Below are positions 26,490 through 34,252 of a stretch of DNA of 64,000 nt, piece after piece. Within the stretch, counting starts at the first letter, position 1, and each line of letters begins with the position of its first letter. The notes beneath the pieces are model-generated. The model was not told where the DNA came from, made no database searches, and was given only the letters and a program-made list of their open reading frames with translations. Location: the NCBI GenBank assembly GCA_021732445.1, contig JAKFUZ010000007.1, forward strand, positions 52,669-116,668. The letters run 5' to 3'. A program made the position numbers and the translations under genes. Source of the DNA: Sphingomonas sp. GTDB lineage: Bacteria; Pseudomonadota; Alphaproteobacteria; Sphingomonadales; Sphingomonadaceae.

Positions 26490-27664
26490 CTGCGCCCGCG
26501 CCCCTGGCCGGCCTGCGGGTGGTGGAACTGGCGCGCATTCTCGCCGGGCCCTGGGCCGGGCAGGTGCTGGCGGATCTGGGCGCAGACGTCATAAAGGTCG
26601 AAAGTCCTGAAGGCGACGACACCCGTCGCTGGGGCCCGCCCTTCATCGACAACCCGGATGGCAGCGCCGACGCTGCCTATTATCACGCCTGCAACCGCGG
26701 GAAACGATCGGTCGTCGTCGATTTGCGCGCCGCCGAGGGGCAGGCAAGGGTGCGTGCGCTGGCGCAGGACGCCGATGTGCTGATCGAGAATTTCAAGGTG
26801 GGCGGCCTCGCAAAATATGGCCTCGATCATGCGGCGCTGTCGGCACTCAACCCGCGGCTTGTCTATTGCTCGATCACCGGCTTTGGACAGGACGGGCCCT
26901 ATGCCCACCGCCCCGGCTATGACTTCATCATTCAGGGCATGGGTGGCATCATGGACCTGACCGGCGAGCCGGCGGGCGCGCCGCAAAAATCAGGCGTTGC
27001 GTTTGCAGACATTTTTACCGGGCTATATTCGGTCATCGCTATTCAGGCCGCGCTGGCGCAGCGCACGCAGACCGGGCGCGGCCAGCATATCGACATGGCG
27101 CTGCTCGACGTGATGACCGGGGTGCTCGCCAATCAGGCGCTCAATTATTTCGTCAGCGGGCGAACGCCGCCACGCATGGGCAACGCCCATATCAACGTGT
27201 CGCCCTATGCCGTGTTTCCGTGCAGCGACGGGTGGTTCGTTCTGGCGGTCGGCAATGACGGGCAGTTCCAGCGATTTTGTGCATCACTCGGGTTGAGCGA
27301 TCTGGCGGCCGATCCGCGATATGCCAGCAATGCGGGACGGCTCGAACACCGCGAACCGCTGTTTGAGGCGATCCGCAGGGCGACGGCGCAAGTGCCGCGC
27401 GACCTGCTGCTGGGCACGCTGGAGGCAGCCGGCGTGCCGGCCGGGCCAATCAATACGGTTGAACAAGCCTTTGCCGACCCGCAGGTGATCCACCGGGGCA
27501 TGCGCATCGCCGTCGAGCGCGAGGGCGCGACGCTGCCGGGGTTGCGCGCGCCGATCCGCTTTTCCGACGCCGCACTGGCGCTTGGCAACGCCGCCCCCTT
27601 GCTCGGCAGCACGAGCGCCGACACGGTGACGTGGGCGCCAAGGAGCGATATGCCCCCGGCATGA
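26486..27664 (+). CDS. CaiB/BaiF family class III CoA-transferase
   Basis: A 392-residue CoA-transferase with the family start PLAGLRVVELARILAGPWAG. The catalytic aspartate region (FADIFTGLYSVIAIQAALAQ) follows, with the late GVPAGPINTVEQAFADPQV block. It overlaps the GNAT gene before it and the 2Fe-2S gene after it. Beside glutaryl-CoA dehydrogenase, the likely role is to make glutaryl-CoA from glutarate with succinyl-CoA or a similar donor, as for mammalian SUGCT. That assignment rests on family and neighbourhood, not on substrate residues. Confidence 0.88.
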   Translation: MTAPAPLAGLRVVELARILAGPWAGQVLADLGADVIKVESPEGDDTRRWGPPFIDNPDGSADAAYYHACNRGKRSVVVDLRAAEGQARVRALAQDADVLIENFKVGGLAKYGLDHAALSALNPRLVYCSITGFGQDGPYAHRPGYDFIIQGMGGIMDLTGEPAGAPQKSGVAFADIFTGLYSVIAIQAALAQRTQTGRGQHIDMALLDVMTGVLANQALNYFVSGRTPPRMGNAHINVSPYAVFPCSDGWFVLAVGNDGQFQRFCASLGLSDLAADPRYASNAGRLEHREPLFEAIRRATAQVPRDLLLGTLEAAGVPAGPINTVEQAFADPQVIHRGMRIAVEREGATLPGLRAPIRFSDAALALGNAAPLLGSTSADTVTWAPRSDMPPA

Positions 27665-28206
27665 CCAAATTCACCGTCAACAATCAGCCGGTGGAATACC
27701 GGATGGACCCCAAGACGCCGCTGCTGTGGGCGCTGCGTGATGGCTCCAACCTGACTGGCACCAAATATGGCTGCGGCACCGGACATTGCGGCGCGTGCAC
27801 GGTGGATGTCGATGGCCGCGCGGTGCGCGCGTGCATGGTCACCATCGAATCGATCGAGGGGGCGTTTGTCACCACGATCGAAGGCCTGTCGCGCGACCGG
27901 GCGCACCCTATTCAGCAGGCATGGATCGCAGGCGCGGTGCCGCAATGCGGCTTTTGCCAGCCAGGCATGATTATGGCGGCGGCCATTCTGCTGCGTCAGC
28001 AGCGCGACCCCACGGAGGAGGATATTCGCCAGTCAATCACCAACATCTGCCGCTGCGGCACATATCCGCGCATTGTCGAGGCGGTGCAGCGCGCTGCACG
28101 GGTTCAGCGGGGCGATGAAACCATTCCCGTCGGCGTGCGGCCCGACATCGACCCGGCAGACGCAGCGCGGCTGGTGCCCGCGCTGGTGCCCCCGCCCCGA
28201 CGATGA
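27661..28206 (+). CDS. 2Fe-2S small subunit of a molybdenum hydroxylase (IorA-like), no large subunit nearby
   Basis: A 181-residue protein with both clusters of xanthine-oxidase-family small subunits. The plant-ferredoxin type is GTKYGCGTGHCGACTVDVDG plus a later Cys, and the second is CGFCQPGMIM with NICRCGTYPRI. It resembles the isoquinoline 1-oxidoreductase alpha subunit, with a C-terminal extension of about 30 residues. Normally the molybdopterin large subunit is adjacent. Here the operon ends and an unrelated gene follows, so the partner must be elsewhere or the subunit is orphaned. The ATG overlaps the CoA-transferase stop. Confidence 0.88.
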   Translation: MTKFTVNNQPVEYRMDPKTPLLWALRDGSNLTGTKYGCGTGHCGACTVDVDGRAVRACMVTIESIEGAFVTTIEGLSRDRAHPIQQAWIAGAVPQCGFCQPGMIMAAAILLRQQRDPTEEDIRQSITNICRCGTYPRIVEAVQRAARVQRGDETIPVGVRPDIDPADAARLVPALVPPPRR

Positions 28207-28218
28207 CGCCGCAAATGC

Positions 28219-28248
28219 TTTCTGAATGCTGTCATCGCGATTCAGAAA
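28219..28248. promoter_or_regulatory. Inverted repeat upstream of the RcnB-like gene
   Basis: TTTCTGAAT (28219-28227) and ATTCAGAAA (28240-28248) form perfect 9-bp arms around 12 bases, about 80 bases before the next gene. There is no T run, so a terminator is unlikely. An operator for the RcnB-like gene is possible. Confidence 0.35.
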
Positions 28249-28326
28249 CGGCTCATCGCCCCAGCCGCATAACGGCGCCATCATCGCTGAGGAGCCTGTT
28301 CCATCAGCGCTGAGGAGGAAGTTGAG

Positions 28327-29241
28327 ATGAAGAAGTTTTTGCTTGGCTTGCTGGCCGCCACCGCCACCGTGCCGGGAGTAGCGGTTGCGCAGGACGAAAA
28401 CGGCCGGGCAATTGACGAGCAGCACGTGCAGATCAACGCACAATCCGGTGATGCGCGCATCCAGCCGTTTCAGCAGGCGCAGGCCGCCCCGCAATTTGAC
28501 CGCCAGCGGGGCGACCGCGGGAAGGCAGCACCCGCCCAGCAGCCGCGGTTTCAGCAACGTGACTTCTCGCGCCCGCGGTTCCAGCAGCCGCAGTTTCAAC
28601 GCCCGCAATTCCCGCAACCGCAGGTGCAGGCGCCTCCGTTCCAGCAGCCCCAGGTTCAGCCGCCCCAAGTGCAACGCCCGGTGCCTCAGGCACAAATAGC
28701 GCCGCCCTTTCCGCGGAACCGGCCGGATGCGCAAACGCGGGGTGATTTCGGGCAGACATTTCGACAGGACGGCCGCGACTTCCGTCAGGACCAGCGCGCT
28801 GACGGCCGCGATTTCCGGCAGGACCGGCGTTTGGACAACCGCAGCTTCGGCAACCGATCGTTCGACAACCGATCGTTCGACAACCGTGCATATGGGTATA
28901 ATGGCGGCGGAAATTATTACAATAACGGCCAGTGGAATCGTGATTGGCGCCGTAACAACCAATATAACTGGCAAAATTATCGCGCCTATAACCGCGGCAT
29001 TTTCACACTGCCTCGCTATTATTCTCCTTATGGCTATAATTATGGCTATCAGCGCTTTTCAATAGGATATGCGCTGGACGCGCTGTTATTTGATCGTAAT
29101 TATTGGATTGAAGACCCATATTATTACCGTCTGCCGCAAGCCTATGGTGCCTATCGCTGGGTGCGCTATTATGACGACGCGCTGCTAGTTGATCTGCGCA
29201 ACGGGTGTGTCGTCGATGTGGTGTACGACATTTTCGATTAA
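28327..29241 (+). CDS. RcnB family periplasmic protein with Gln/Pro and Arg/Asp repeat regions
   Basis: A 304-residue exported protein. A signal peptide (to about residue 21, VAVAQ) is followed by a Gln/Pro/Phe low-complexity stretch (about 70-130, FQQPQFQRPQFPQPQ). Next are RDFRQD and DNRSF repeats (about 143-187) and a Tyr/Asn-rich segment (189-245). The RcnB-type end is YYRLPQAYGAYRWVRYYDDA, followed by LLVDLRNGCVVDVVYDIF. E. coli RcnB takes part in nickel and cobalt homeostasis. Most of this protein is the variable linker, so function is uncertain. GAGGAGG precedes the ATG; a terminator follows. Confidence 0.8.
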   Translation: MKKFLLGLLAATATVPGVAVAQDENGRAIDEQHVQINAQSGDARIQPFQQAQAAPQFDRQRGDRGKAAPAQQPRFQQRDFSRPRFQQPQFQRPQFPQPQVQAPPFQQPQVQPPQVQRPVPQAQIAPPFPRNRPDAQTRGDFGQTFRQDGRDFRQDQRADGRDFRQDRRLDNRSFGNRSFDNRSFDNRAYGYNGGGNYYNNGQWNRDWRRNNQYNWQNYRAYNRGIFTLPRYYSPYGYNYGYQRFSIGYALDALLFDRNYWIEDPYYYRLPQAYGAYRWVRYYDDALLVDLRNGCVVDVVYDIFD

Positions 29242-29261
29242 TTGGCGCAAAACGCGCCTGC

Positions 29262-29299
29262 GAGGCCCGGTGGCGACGCTGCCGGGCCTTGCTTTTTGC
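29262..29299 (+). terminator. Rho-independent terminator after the RcnB-like gene
   Basis: AGGCCCGG (29263-29270) pairs with CCGGGCCT (29282-29289), with an inner GGC/GCT pair, followed by TTGC and five T. It lies 20 bases after the stop. Confidence 0.8.
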
Positions 29300-29327
29300 C
29301 CGCTCCCGGCCAAATTGCCCTCCCGTG

Positions 29328-30005
29328 ATGAAGCTGTTCAAAAAAGCCGGCGCCAAATCGCCCCTGCGCGCCGATATCGGCAGGCAAGTCGCCACGCGGC
29401 TCGACGCCAACCGGGCGCTGGTGCGCGCGGCGATTGAGGATGTGCAGCTCTATTACGGTGAGAATTTCATCCGCCCCAGCCAGTGTGAGCGCCTGATCGA
29501 GGTCATCGACCAGGGCCGGCGCCCCTCCACCCTGTTGAGCGACAGCCCGCGCGAAAATTTCCGCACCAGCGAAAGCTGCGACCTTGATCGCTGGGCACCA
29601 GATATCCGCCCGGTCGATGAAGGCATCGCCGCCGTGCTCGGCCTGGACCCGGCGCAGGGCGAAACGATGCAGGGGCAGCGTTATGCACCCGGCCAGTTGT
29701 TTCGCGCGCATCATGACTATTTTTTTGAAACCGAGGCCTATTGGCAAAAGGTGAAGCGCGAGGGCGGGCAGCGCACCTGGACCGCCATGGTCTATCTCAA
29801 CGCGGTGGAAGAAGGCGGCGCAACCTGGTTCCCCGAGGCTGGCATCCGCGTCGCGCCCAGGCCCGGCCTGCTGCTCATCTGGAACAACATGGCGCCCGAC
29901 GGCGCGCCTAACCCGCGCACGCTGCACGAAGGCATGGCGGTGACCAAAGGCACCAAATATGTCGTGACGAAATGGTTCCGCGAAGGAAACTGGCTCCCGA
30001 ATTGA
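29328..30005 (+). CDS. 2-oxoglutarate/Fe(II)-dependent dioxygenase, prolyl 4-hydroxylase-like
   Basis: A 225-residue cytoplasmic enzyme of the P4H alpha-subunit-like family. Iron ligands are the His and Asp in FRAHHDYFFE and a distal His in RTLHEGMAVTKGTKYVVTKW. The lysine of that last block is the expected 2-oxoglutarate-binding residue. Conserved ESCDLDRW (usually SxxxW) and WTAMVYLNAVEEGGATWFPE blocks agree. The ATG at 29328 is just after the terminator of the upstream gene. The substrate could be a protein proline or a small molecule; nothing here decides. Confidence 0.86.
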   Translation: MKLFKKAGAKSPLRADIGRQVATRLDANRALVRAAIEDVQLYYGENFIRPSQCERLIEVIDQGRRPSTLLSDSPRENFRTSESCDLDRWAPDIRPVDEGIAAVLGLDPAQGETMQGQRYAPGQLFRAHHDYFFETEAYWQKVKREGGQRTWTAMVYLNAVEEGGATWFPEAGIRVAPRPGLLLIWNNMAPDGAPNPRTLHEGMAVTKGTKYVVTKWFREGNWLPN

Positions 30006-30051
30006 GCCGATAAATTATTGAGAGATATATTTTTTCTCACGAAATTGCAGC

Positions 30052-30068
30052 TTGGCAAAATTTTTGTC
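30052..30068 (+). promoter_or_regulatory. Possible sigma-54-type promoter for flagellin
   Basis: TTGGCA then TTTTTGTC gives GG and GT dinucleotides ten bases apart in an AT-rich patch, 105 bases before the flagellin start. It matches the -24 element well but has GT instead of GC at -12. Weak support. Confidence 0.3.
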
Positions 30069-30172
30069 GAAAATAATGCTTAATCTCCAATCAACCCTGT
30101 CGTTTCCTTCGTTGACGGCTCGGTTCACTGCCTTGGGGGGCGGCGGGTCATCACTCGAACGGAGATCGACTA

Positions 30173-30985
30173 ATGGTTGTAATTGGCACAAATGTCGCCG
30201 CGCTGCGTGCGACCAACGCAAATACCCGGGCTAGCACCGCCCTGTCGCAGAGCATCGAACGGCTTTCGACGGGCAAACGCATCAACTCGGCAAGGGACGA
30301 CGCCGCCGGCCTTGCCATTGCCTCATCCTTCACCGCGCAGATCCGCGGCCAGAGCCAGGCGATCCGCAACGCCAACGACGGCATTGCCCTTGCGCAAACC
30401 GCCGACGGCGCGCTGGGCGAAGTCAGCAACATTTTGCAGCGGATTCGCGAACTGGCGGTTCAGTCGGCTTCGGGCACCTATAGCAACGGCGACCGCGCCA
30501 ACCAGCAGGCAGAAGTCACTGAACTGCAAGGCCAGCTCACCGACATTCAGAACAAGACCAACTTCAATGGCGTCACCGCGATTGTCGGCACCACGGCATC
30601 GACGGTGGTCATTCAGACCGGATCGGCCGCAACGGACACGGTAACGCTCAATCTGGGCGGGCTTGACCTTACCGCGGCGATCGCGGTGGACATCAGCACC
30701 GCTGGCGCTGCCACGACCGCGCTCACCACGCTCGACACGGCGATTCAGGCGGTCAACACCACGCGCTCGACGCTGGGTGCAGGCCAGAGCCGCCTTCAGT
30801 CGGTTGTCAACAACCTGACCAACAACGTGGCCAACCTGACCGACGCCCGCAGCCGGATCGAAGATGTCGACTTCTCGACCGAAACGACCGAGCTGGCGCG
30901 TCAGCAGATTCTGAGCCAGGCATCGAACGCCCTGATCGCTCAGGCCAACCAGACCCAGCAGAGCGTGCTCCAGCTCCTGCGGTAA
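30173..30985 (+). CDS. fliC: Flagellin
   Basis: A 270-residue filament subunit. Both conserved coiled-coil ends are intact: N-terminal [19 protein letters not shown] with [20 protein letters not shown], and C-terminal [20 protein letters not shown] with [19 protein letters not shown]. The central variable region is short and Thr/Ala-rich (about 135-190), as in small alphaproteobacterial flagellins. No other flagellar gene lies in the window, so the gene is separate from the main cluster. The 315 bases after it (30986-31300) hold no gene or clear terminator that I can see. Confidence 0.95.
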   Translation: MVVIGTNVAALRATNANTRASTALSQSIERLSTGKRINSARDDAAGLAIASSFTAQIRGQSQAIRNANDGIALAQTADGALGEVSNILQRIRELAVQSASGTYSNGDRANQQAEVTELQGQLTDIQNKTNFNGVTAIVGTTASTVVIQTGSAATDTVTLNLGGLDLTAAIAVDISTAGAATTALTTLDTAIQAVNTTRSTLGAGQSRLQSVVNNLTNNVANLTDARSRIEDVDFSTETTELARQQILSQASNALIAQANQTQQSVLQLLR

Positions 30986-31300
30986 CAGTCCTCCCCGTGA
31001 TCCCGTCGGTATCGCCTCGGCAACGAAGCGGTATCGGCGGTAGCGGGAGCACCAGTGCCACAGGCATCAATTACCGTTTTGTGTAACGGCCCTGTAGTTG
31101 GCCGAATTTGGGCGTGTGCGCTTTGGCGCCAGCGCCGTCCCCGGGCCCGCAGCACCGCGCCGCGTGGCCAATGACCCTGCGCGCCCGCGCAGCTTTCCGG
31201 CCGCCCGGCACAAGGGCGTTTGCCGGCCGGTGCCATTTTGCCGCCAGAACGGCTTCGGGATAGCCCTCCCCATCCCGCTTTGGCCGCGCTACAGGGGGCC

Positions 31301-33064
31301 ATGGGCACGGTCCTCAACATCACCCGCTCCATCCTTGGCCAGCCCTGGCACTGGCGCTCCCAATCTGCCGATGCACGCGATTCAGGCAGCACCCCCGGCG
31401 ATCTTGTCGCCCAATTGCTGATGGCGCGCGGTTGCCCGCCAGAAGCCGTTGCCGAGCACCGCAACCCGAGCATTCGCGGCTTCATGCCGGACCCGTCGAT
31501 TTTTCGCGATATGGACCGCGCCGCAGGCAGGCTCGCCGATGCGGTCATCGCGCAGGAGGCAATCGCGGTCTTTGGCGATTATGATGTCGACGGCGCCACC
31601 TCGGCCGCGCTGCTGGTGCTGCTGTTGCGCCAGCTTGGTGTGGCCGCCCGCCCCTATATCCCCGACCGCCTGATGGAAGGCTATGGCCCCTCCGGCGAAG
31701 CCCTGGTCCGGCTGGCTGGCGAGGGTGCGCGCCTAATCGTCACGGTAGATTGCGGGGCGCAGGCATTTGAGGCGCTCGAAATGGCGCGCGCGGTGCCGGT
31801 GGACGTCATTGTCGTCGATCACCACCAATGCGCGACCCTGCTGCCTCCTGCCTTTGCAATGGTGAACCCCAACCGGATGGACGAAGGCGACGGTGCCGCG
31901 CACGGGCACCTCGCGGCCGTAGGCGTGGCCTTCCTGCTCGGCGCAGCGCTCATCCGCACGCTGCGGGCGCGTGGATATTTTCTGGAGCACAGCGAGCCAA
32001 GGCTGCTGGACCTGCTCGATATTGTGGCGCTGGGCACGGTGGCCGACGTCGCGGCGCTGAAAGGGCTGAACCGCGCCTTTGTGGCGCAGGGCCTGAAGGT
32101 TATGGCCGGCCGCCGCAACATCGGCATCGCGGCGCTGCTCGATGTCGCCGGGTTGCGCAAGCCGCCGACCGCGACTGACCTTGGCTTTGCGCTTGGGCCG
32201 CGCATCAACGCCGGCGGGCGGGTCGGCAAGTCCGACCTTGGCGTGCGGCTGCTAACGACCCAGAACGCAGACGAGGCGCACGCCATCGCCGCCGAGCTTG
32301 ACCGGCTGAACGAGGAGCGCCGTGCCATCGAAGGCGACGTGCAGCTCGCAGCAGAAGCAGCCGCGGCGACGGCCGGCAATCGCGCGGTGCTGGTCGTTGC
32401 CGGGCAAGGCTGGCATCCCGGCGTCATCGGAATTGTGGCCGGGCGGCTGAAGGAAAAATTCGGCAAGCCGGCCATTGTGATCGCGCTTGACCGAACCGGG
32501 ACGGGCAAAGGCTCCGGCCGCTCGATTGCTGGCGTTGACCTTGGCAAGGCGGTGCTCGCCGCAAAGGAGCATGGCCTGCTCGTCGCGGGCGGTGGCCACG
32601 CGATGGCCGCCGGACTGACGATAGCGCATGACCGGATCGACGCTTTCGCAGGCTTTCTCGACACGCTGCTCGCGCAGCGGATTGCTGTGGCCCAGGGTGC
32701 CCGTGCGCTGCTGCTCGATGCTCTTGTCGCGCCCGGCGGCGTCACGCCAGCGCTCGTCGAGGCGCTGGACGAAGGCGGCCCCTATGGCATGGGCTGGCCC
32801 GCGCCGCGCGTGGCGGCCGGCCCGGTGCGGATCGTGAAGGCAGACATCGTCGGCAAGGGCCACGTCCGCGCGATCCTTGCCGGCGACGATGGCCACAGCT
32901 TCAAGGCAGTTGCCTTTCGCGCGGCCGATGGCGCGCTCGGTCAGGCGTTGCTGAGCGCAGGGCCGCGGCGGCGCTTATGGGTTGCAGGGCGGGCCAGAAT
33001 CGACGATTGGGGCGCGCACAAGGCCGCCGAGCTGCATCTTGACGACGCCGCCTGGGCCGATTGA
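31301..33064 (+). CDS. recJ: Single-stranded-DNA-specific exonuclease RecJ
   Basis: 5'-3' ssDNA exonuclease used in recombination and mismatch repair. The 587-residue protein carries the DHH phosphoesterase motifs: VFGDYDVDGATSAALL (motif I), VTVDCG, VDVIVVDHHQC (motif III), and the late LGTVADV and GPRINAGGRVG. The DHHA1 part has HPGVIGIVAGRLKEKFGKPA and GSGRSIAGVDLG with GGGHAMAAGLT. The ATG at 31301 follows AGGGGG and gives the family length. Confidence 0.95.
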   Translation: MGTVLNITRSILGQPWHWRSQSADARDSGSTPGDLVAQLLMARGCPPEAVAEHRNPSIRGFMPDPSIFRDMDRAAGRLADAVIAQEAIAVFGDYDVDGATSAALLVLLLRQLGVAARPYIPDRLMEGYGPSGEALVRLAGEGARLIVTVDCGAQAFEALEMARAVPVDVIVVDHHQCATLLPPAFAMVNPNRMDEGDGAAHGHLAAVGVAFLLGAALIRTLRARGYFLEHSEPRLLDLLDIVALGTVADVAALKGLNRAFVAQGLKVMAGRRNIGIAALLDVAGLRKPPTATDLGFALGPRINAGGRVGKSDLGVRLLTTQNADEAHAIAAELDRLNEERRAIEGDVQLAAEAAAATAGNRAVLVVAGQGWHPGVIGIVAGRLKEKFGKPAIVIALDRTGTGKGSGRSIAGVDLGKAVLAAKEHGLLVAGGGHAMAAGLTIAHDRIDAFAGFLDTLLAQRIAVAQGARALLLDALVAPGGVTPALVEALDEGGPYGMGWPAPRVAAGPVRIVKADIVGKGHVRAILAGDDGHSFKAVAFRAADGALGQALLSAGPRRRLWVAGRARIDDWGAHKAAELHLDDAAWAD

Positions 33065-33087
33065 GGGAGCATTTAGGGAGCGCAGAT

Positions 33088-33495
33088 ATGTTCAGCCACG
33101 CCACAGTTGGCAGCAATGATCTGGCCCGCGCGCGGGCATTTTACGAGCCGGTAATGGCGGCGTTGTCCATCTCCTCGCCGTTCGCCATGCCCGGCGCGCT
33201 GGTGTTCGGGGCGGCAGACGGCGCGAAATTATTTGTCGTCCACCCGTTTGACGAGGCGCCGGCGCTCCCGGGCAATGGCACGCATCTGGCCTTCGCCGCC
33301 GCGACCCGCCACGCAGTCGACGCCTTTTATGCCGCAGCGCTTGCCAATGGCGGCAGCGACGCCGGCCCGCCGGGCCTTCGCCCACATTATCACCGGCATT
33401 ATTATGCCGCCTATGTTCGCGATCCTGACGGGAACAAGCTGCAGGCCGTGTGCCATCAGGCGCCCGCTGACGCTACAGCCCAGACTGCCCCTTGA
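33088..33495 (+). CDS. VOC family protein (glyoxalase/bleomycin-resistance fold)
   Basis: A 135-residue single-module VOC protein: MFSHATVGSNDLARARAFYE at the start, a middle THLAFAAATRHAVDAFYAAA and the end YYAAYVRDPDGNKLQAVCHQ. Metal ligands at the usual strand positions look possible (H4, H70 region, late E position replaced by Q). The catalytic role is therefore not assured. AGGGAG lies eight bases before the ATG at 33088. Follows recJ by 23 bases, likely the same transcript. Confidence 0.83.
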   Translation: MFSHATVGSNDLARARAFYEPVMAALSISSPFAMPGALVFGAADGAKLFVVHPFDEAPALPGNGTHLAFAAATRHAVDAFYAAALANGGSDAGPPGLRPHYHRHYYAAYVRDPDGNKLQAVCHQAPADATAQTAP

Positions 33496-33551
33496 CCTGC
33501 CCACCGGATTTGCCTAACCGCAGCCTCCGTATCGCTGGCTCGCCCAGCCAC

Positions 33552-33626
33552 GGCCCCTTCGTCTAGCGGTTAGGACGCGGCCCTTTCACGGCTGAAGCAC
33601 GGGTTCGATTCCCGTAGGGGTCACCA
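33552..33626 (+). tRNA. tRNA-Glu (TTC)
   Basis: A 75-nt cloverleaf with encoded CCA. The acceptor GGCCCCT pairs with AGGGGTC (one G-T pair). The anticodon loop in GCCCTTTCACGGC gives UUC, and the T arm has GGTTCGATTCC. It borders an atypical, gene-poor, AT-richer stretch. Confidence 0.96.
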
Positions 33627-34119
33627 AGAGGTATCCGTAACCGTCCATAGAGTTCCGCTAAACGCCTAGATTTCATAATATTTTTGTCGTGCTCTTTCGT
33701 TCGAGATGCGGTGCGGTCCTCCTGTATTCGGCAAATCCGGGATCGTATCTTCGGGTCCCTGGCAGGTTGAGTTCTAAAACATGAGTGTGTGGGTATGAAG
33801 CGAGGTGCGGACAAGGCGGCGAAAAGGCCGTGACAAACAACATCGCTAGCTGGTGTGTCCCGACATGGAACGCGGCGCCCAATGGCGCATGGCCCAAGGC
33901 GGCCGTCGCCGCGCGGCCGGCAATGCCTCCTGTGTCAAGCGACGCTACGTCACACTGCGCTTACGACCGCTTGACGACCACGCTGCACGAACCACATGAG
34001 CTTTAGCAAACAGTGTCGCTTCAATAGGTCAATTCATAACTTATGTTCAAAATAAGCGTCAGATCCGATCGATAGCTGCGTGTCGTAAATTTTTGGTGCC
34101 TGAGCGTTGCAAGAATCGG
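33627..34119. other. Gene-poor, AT-richer stretch after tRNA-Glu
   Basis: Nearly 500 bases with no convincing gene. Short open frames on both strands have no family features and uneven codon use. Base composition is visibly less GC-rich than neighbouring genes, like the TonB receptor that follows. It may be the remnant edge of a transferred segment placed next to a tRNA. I looked for a second copy of the tRNA 3' end after the receptor and did not find one. Confidence 0.45.
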
Positions 34120-34137
34120 TGTTGCAGCCCTGCAACA
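34120..34137. promoter_or_regulatory. 18-base inverted repeat, candidate operator of the TonB receptor
   Basis: TGTTGCAG and CTGCAACA are perfect 8-bp arms with a 2-base centre, 116 bases before the receptor start. TTGCAG inside it could be a -35 box, with AAGAAT 17 bases on as -10, so a bound protein would block the promoter. The regulator is not encoded next to it. Confidence 0.5.
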
Positions 34138-34252
34138 TAAGTGGAAGAATCTGAGATGATATTCACCGCTAGTTAACATTGCGCTTGCCCGGATGGTGGA
34201 TCATGCCCTCAATGTCTCGTTGGGCAATTCCGCCTTTTCTCGGGGCATCTAT

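Noticed and set aside
30986..31300. Gene or terminator after the flagellin
   Set aside because: Repeated CGGTATCG and a CCGTT/AACGG dyad were seen, but there is no stable GC stem with a T run and no coding frame with family features.
33563..34006. Small genes on either strand after tRNA-Glu
   Set aside because: The frames overlap the tRNA or each other, have no ribosome binding site of note and no recognisable domain.
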